Shown here: piece by piece, positions 5,842 through 7,632 of the stretch | Position numbering within the stretch: the stretch's first letter is position 1 | How the letters are laid out: every line of letters begins with the position of its first letter | Source: JALYUA01 sp038329555 | Lineage (GTDB): Bacteria > Acidobacteriota > Thermoanaerobaculia > UBA5066 > Gp7-AA6 | Direction of reading: 5' to 3' | DNA length: 7,632 nucleotides | Assembly: GCA_038329555.1 (NCBI GenBank) | Contig: JBBQNC010000180.1 | Span: 1-7,632, forward strand | Program-made: the position numbers and the translations under genes | The notes under the pieces: generated by a model | Told to the model about the DNA's origin: nothing | The model's input: only the letters and a program-made list of their open reading frames with translations | The model's database searches: none

Positions 5842-7031
5842 CGTCGGTTTCTCGTCCCTGGGCCGGAATTCACGCCGGCGAAACATGCACCGAGCGGCAC
5901 CGCCTCACCACGGAGATTGTCGAGGCGTTCGCGGCCTTGTCCGGAGACGACAATCCGGTGCATATGGACGACGCGTTCGCCCGCCGGATGCTGGGATCCA
6001 ATCGAATCGTCCATGGAGGGATCCTCGTCGCCCTCGTATCCCGCCTGATCGGAACCCGGCTTCCGGGTGCCGGAGCCGTGATCTCGTCGTTGAATCTCGA
6101 GTTCCGGAACGCGATCGAAGTGGGTAGCACGGTCGACGTCACTCTAACCATCCTCGCCAGGCATGAAGCCATCCGCGCGCTCCAGATCGGAGTGACCGTC
6201 GCCGATTCCAACGGGCGGATCGCCGCCGAAGGAAAGGCGACCGTCCTTCACCGAAGAGAAGAGGCAGATATGCAGCCCACCCCCCTGTCGGAATCCTGCG
6301 CTCTCGTAACCGGCGGATCGGGCACGATCGGCTCCGCGATCGCGAAGGCTCTCGGAGCGGCCGGAGCGAAGGTTGCGGTGCACTCGTTTCGAACGCCGGA
6401 CCGTGCGGAAGAGACGGTGCGAGAGATCCAATCGCTCGGTGGCCATGCCGTCGCCGTGAGAGCGGACGTCACCGAGCCCGAGCAGGTCGCCGCCATGCTC
6501 GAGGAGGTCGCGGCCCGTCTGGGACCGGCCGACATTCTCGTGAACAACGCATCGGGGCCGCTCGCGGTCCGCCCTTTCTCGTCCACGGACTGGGAACTCT
6601 TTCGATCCGATTTCGAGATTGCCGTCCGCGGGGCCTATGAGTGCGCTCGAGCGATTCTTCCCGCAATGATGGAGCGCAAGCGCGGCCGGATCATCAACGT
6701 GTCCAGCGCGGCGACGAACGGGCGTCCCCCGTCGGGTTGGAGCTCCTACGTGACGGCGAAGTCCGCGCTCCTCGGTTTCTCTCGCGCGCTCGCGGTCGAT
6801 CTGGCGCCGGCGGGGATCACGGTCAACGCCGTGTGTCCCGGGATGATCCCGAGCCCGATGATCGAGGCGGTCCCCGAGGCCGCTCGCCGCGCTGTCGCCC
6901 TGCAGACTCCGCTTCGCCGGTGGGCTCGACCGGAAGACGTCGCCGCAGCGGTCGCCTTTCTCGCCGGCCCCGACGCGGCGTTCATCACCGGGCAAAGCTT
7001 CACCGTAGACGGCGGGCTGACGATGGCGTGA
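5838..7031 (+). CDS. Fusion of MaoC-like (R)-hydratase and FabG-like short-chain reductase
   Basis: A single 397-codon frame carries two enzymes. Residues 1-140 are a MaoC/PhaJ-type hot-dog domain: SGDDNPVHMDD holds the Asp37-x4-His42 hydratase dyad, followed by RIVHGGILVA (56-65). Residues 145-397 are a short-chain dehydrogenase with the nucleotide motif TGGSGTIG (158-165), NNAS (236-239), the NVSS serines (289-290), Tyr304-x3-Lys308, and the C-terminal TGQSFTVDGG. The pair would interconvert 3-oxoacyl, (R)-3-hydroxyacyl and 2-enoyl thioesters. Two motif residues differ from typical FabG: Thr163 replaces the middle Gly of TGxxxGxG, and Ala262 sits where the active-site Asn usually is. The start is GTG 5838, overlapping the acyltransferase stop as GTGA. 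An ATG at 6270 in the same frame has its own ribosome site, so a free reductase may also be made. No stop separates the domains. Close pairing with an acyltransferase and FkbH points to acyl-unit synthesis. Confidence 0.92.
   Translation: MTSVSRPWAGIHAGETCTERHRLTTEIVEAFAALSGDDNPVHMDDAFARRMLGSNRIVHGGILVALVSRLIGTRLPGAGAVISSLNLEFRNAIEVGSTVDVTLTILARHEAIRALQIGVTVADSNGRIAAEGKATVLHRREEADMQPTPLSESCALVTGGSGTIGSAIAKALGAAGAKVAVHSFRTPDRAEETVREIQSLGGHAVAVRADVTEPEQVAAMLEEVAARLGPADILVNNASGPLAVRPFSSTDWELFRSDFEIAVRGAYECARAILPAMMERKRGRIINVSSAATNGRPPSGWSSYVTAKSALLGFSRALAVDLAPAGITVNAVCPGMIPSPMIEAVPEAARRAVALQTPLRRWARPEDVAAAVAFLAGPDAAFITGQSFTVDGGLTMA
6259..6272 (+). promoter_or_regulatory. Internal ribosome binding site and ATG at the MaoC/SDR boundary
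   Basis: AAGAGG at 6259-6264 lies five bases before an in-frame ATG (6270-6272) placed exactly at the start of the reductase domain. Initiation here would give a 253-residue enzyme, the normal length of a stand-alone FabG-type protein. This may be a relic of two once-separate genes or a working second start. Confidence 0.45.
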
Positions 7032-7632
7032 TGGGGAAGGATCAGAACCGGGTTGGCCTGGCCGCTTCCGACGATCCGCCGTCGAGCGAGGTACCGGACG
7101 AGCTCGAGCAACGAAACGGCGTCCTCGAGGCCCTGGAAGGGGCCACGAAATATTCGGACTACATCCGTGTGGCCCGCCGGATCCGCGGTCGAACGTGGAA
7201 CCGGCTCCCTCTGGCGCAACGGAAGCTCGCTCTGCTCGGGAGCTGCACGCTCGACCCGTTGAAGCCCTATCTCGAGGCCCTCGCGTTTTCGTGGAACGTC
7301 GTTCTCGAGGTGGAGCTGATGCCGTACAACCAGTATGCGCAGCAGATCTGCGGATCGCAGACCCGGTTGTGGGAGTTCGCCCCGGACGCGGCGCTCCTCG
7401 CGGTCCGGCTGGAGGACGTCGCCCCCGACCTCTATGCGCGCTGGGGCGCTCTGTCCGCGGCGGAGCGAGACGACCATGCTGCGTCCTATGCGATGACGCT
7501 CGGCAGACTGCTCGACGAGTTTCGCGCTCACTCGGCGGCGCCACTTGTCATGCTGTTACCGGGACGGCCCGCGGTGATGGACCTCGGTCTCGGCGACGAG
7601 GCCCATGGCGATTCGCAGGTGGCTTTCTTCGA
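7031..7632 (+). CDS. FkbH-like protein, N-terminal 200 residues (C-terminus beyond window)
   Basis: After an acidic, probably disordered N-terminus (1-36) comes a segment characteristic of the N-terminal domain of FkbH-like, HAD-IIIC proteins. It includes KLALLGSCTLDPLKPYLEA (65-83), a MPYNQYAQQI stretch, and ALLAVRLEDVAPDLY. This domain has an SGNH-hydrolase-like fold, and the C-terminal HAD phosphatase domain would follow past the window. FkbH-type enzymes dephosphorylate a glycolytic intermediate and load a glyceryl unit on an acyl carrier protein; relatives in glycan clusters have less certain roles. The ATG at 7031 overlaps the upstream TGA as TGATG. A GTG at 7028 in the same frame would give the GTGA overlap seen at the previous junction and is nearly as likely. 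A carrier protein gene would be expected downstream. Confidence 0.88.
   Translation, partial: MGKDQNRVGLAASDDPPSSEVPDELEQRNGVLEALEGATKYSDYIRVARRIRGRTWNRLPLAQRKLALLGSCTLDPLKPYLEALAFSWNVVLEVELMPYNQYAQQICGSQTRLWEFAPDAALLAVRLEDVAPDLYARWGALSAAERDDHAASYAMTLGRLLDEFRAHSAAPLVMLLPGRPAVMDLGLGDEAHGDSQVAFF

Noticed and set aside
6144..7544. Minus-strand frames antisense to the MaoC-SDR and FkbH genes
   Set aside because: No motifs, Arg-rich composition, and full overlap with strongly supported plus-strand enzymes.

Overview
The window comes from a GC-rich bacterial chromosome or metagenomic contig. It looks like part of a locus for making, exporting and decorating a surface glycan. Genes are densely packed, many starts are GTG or TTG, and gene junctions often overlap by four bases. 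Taxonomy is not fixed by anything here. An Acidobacteriota-like or similar high-GC environmental lineage fits the gene style, but this is only an impression. There are no rRNA or tRNA genes, CRISPR arrays or recognisable insertion sequences.

Left part, minus strand (1-2246): an operon reads leftward from a Wzx-type polysaccharide flippase into a SAM-dependent methyltransferase and then a second methyltransferase cut by the window edge. Both junctions are TTGA overlaps, where the stop codon and a TTG start share bases.

Middle part (2247-5133): a small plus-strand gene encodes a probable lipoprotein with an NTF2/SnoaL-like core. It is convergent with a minus-strand methyltransferase that carries an N-terminal zinc ribbon. 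The lipoprotein gene lies between two imperfect direct repeats (2200-2283 and 2995-3066) that contain the 5' end and leader of the flippase gene. Its odd Arg-rich tail is read from the antisense of the second copy. Next, on the plus strand, comes a secreted Thr/Ser/Asn-rich beta protein of unknown function, preceded by a perfect 15-bp palindrome and a hairpin.

Right part, plus strand (5134-7632): after a possible terminator and a possible sigma-70 promoter, three overlapping genes form an operon. They encode a left-handed beta-helix acyltransferase, a one-chain fusion of a MaoC-type (R)-hydratase with an FabG-like short-chain reductase, and the N-terminal part of an FkbH-like protein that runs off the window.

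Together the right operon looks like a route that builds a short hydroxyacyl (or glyceryl-type) unit on a carrier and transfers it to a sugar. The left operon would methylate and flip lipid-linked glycan. The link between the two halves is inferred from gene content and proximity, not shown. The most interesting items are the MaoC-SDR fusion (reverse domain order to peroxisomal MFE-2, with changed SDR motif residues and a built-in internal ribosome site) and the repeat-flanked lipoprotein gene.
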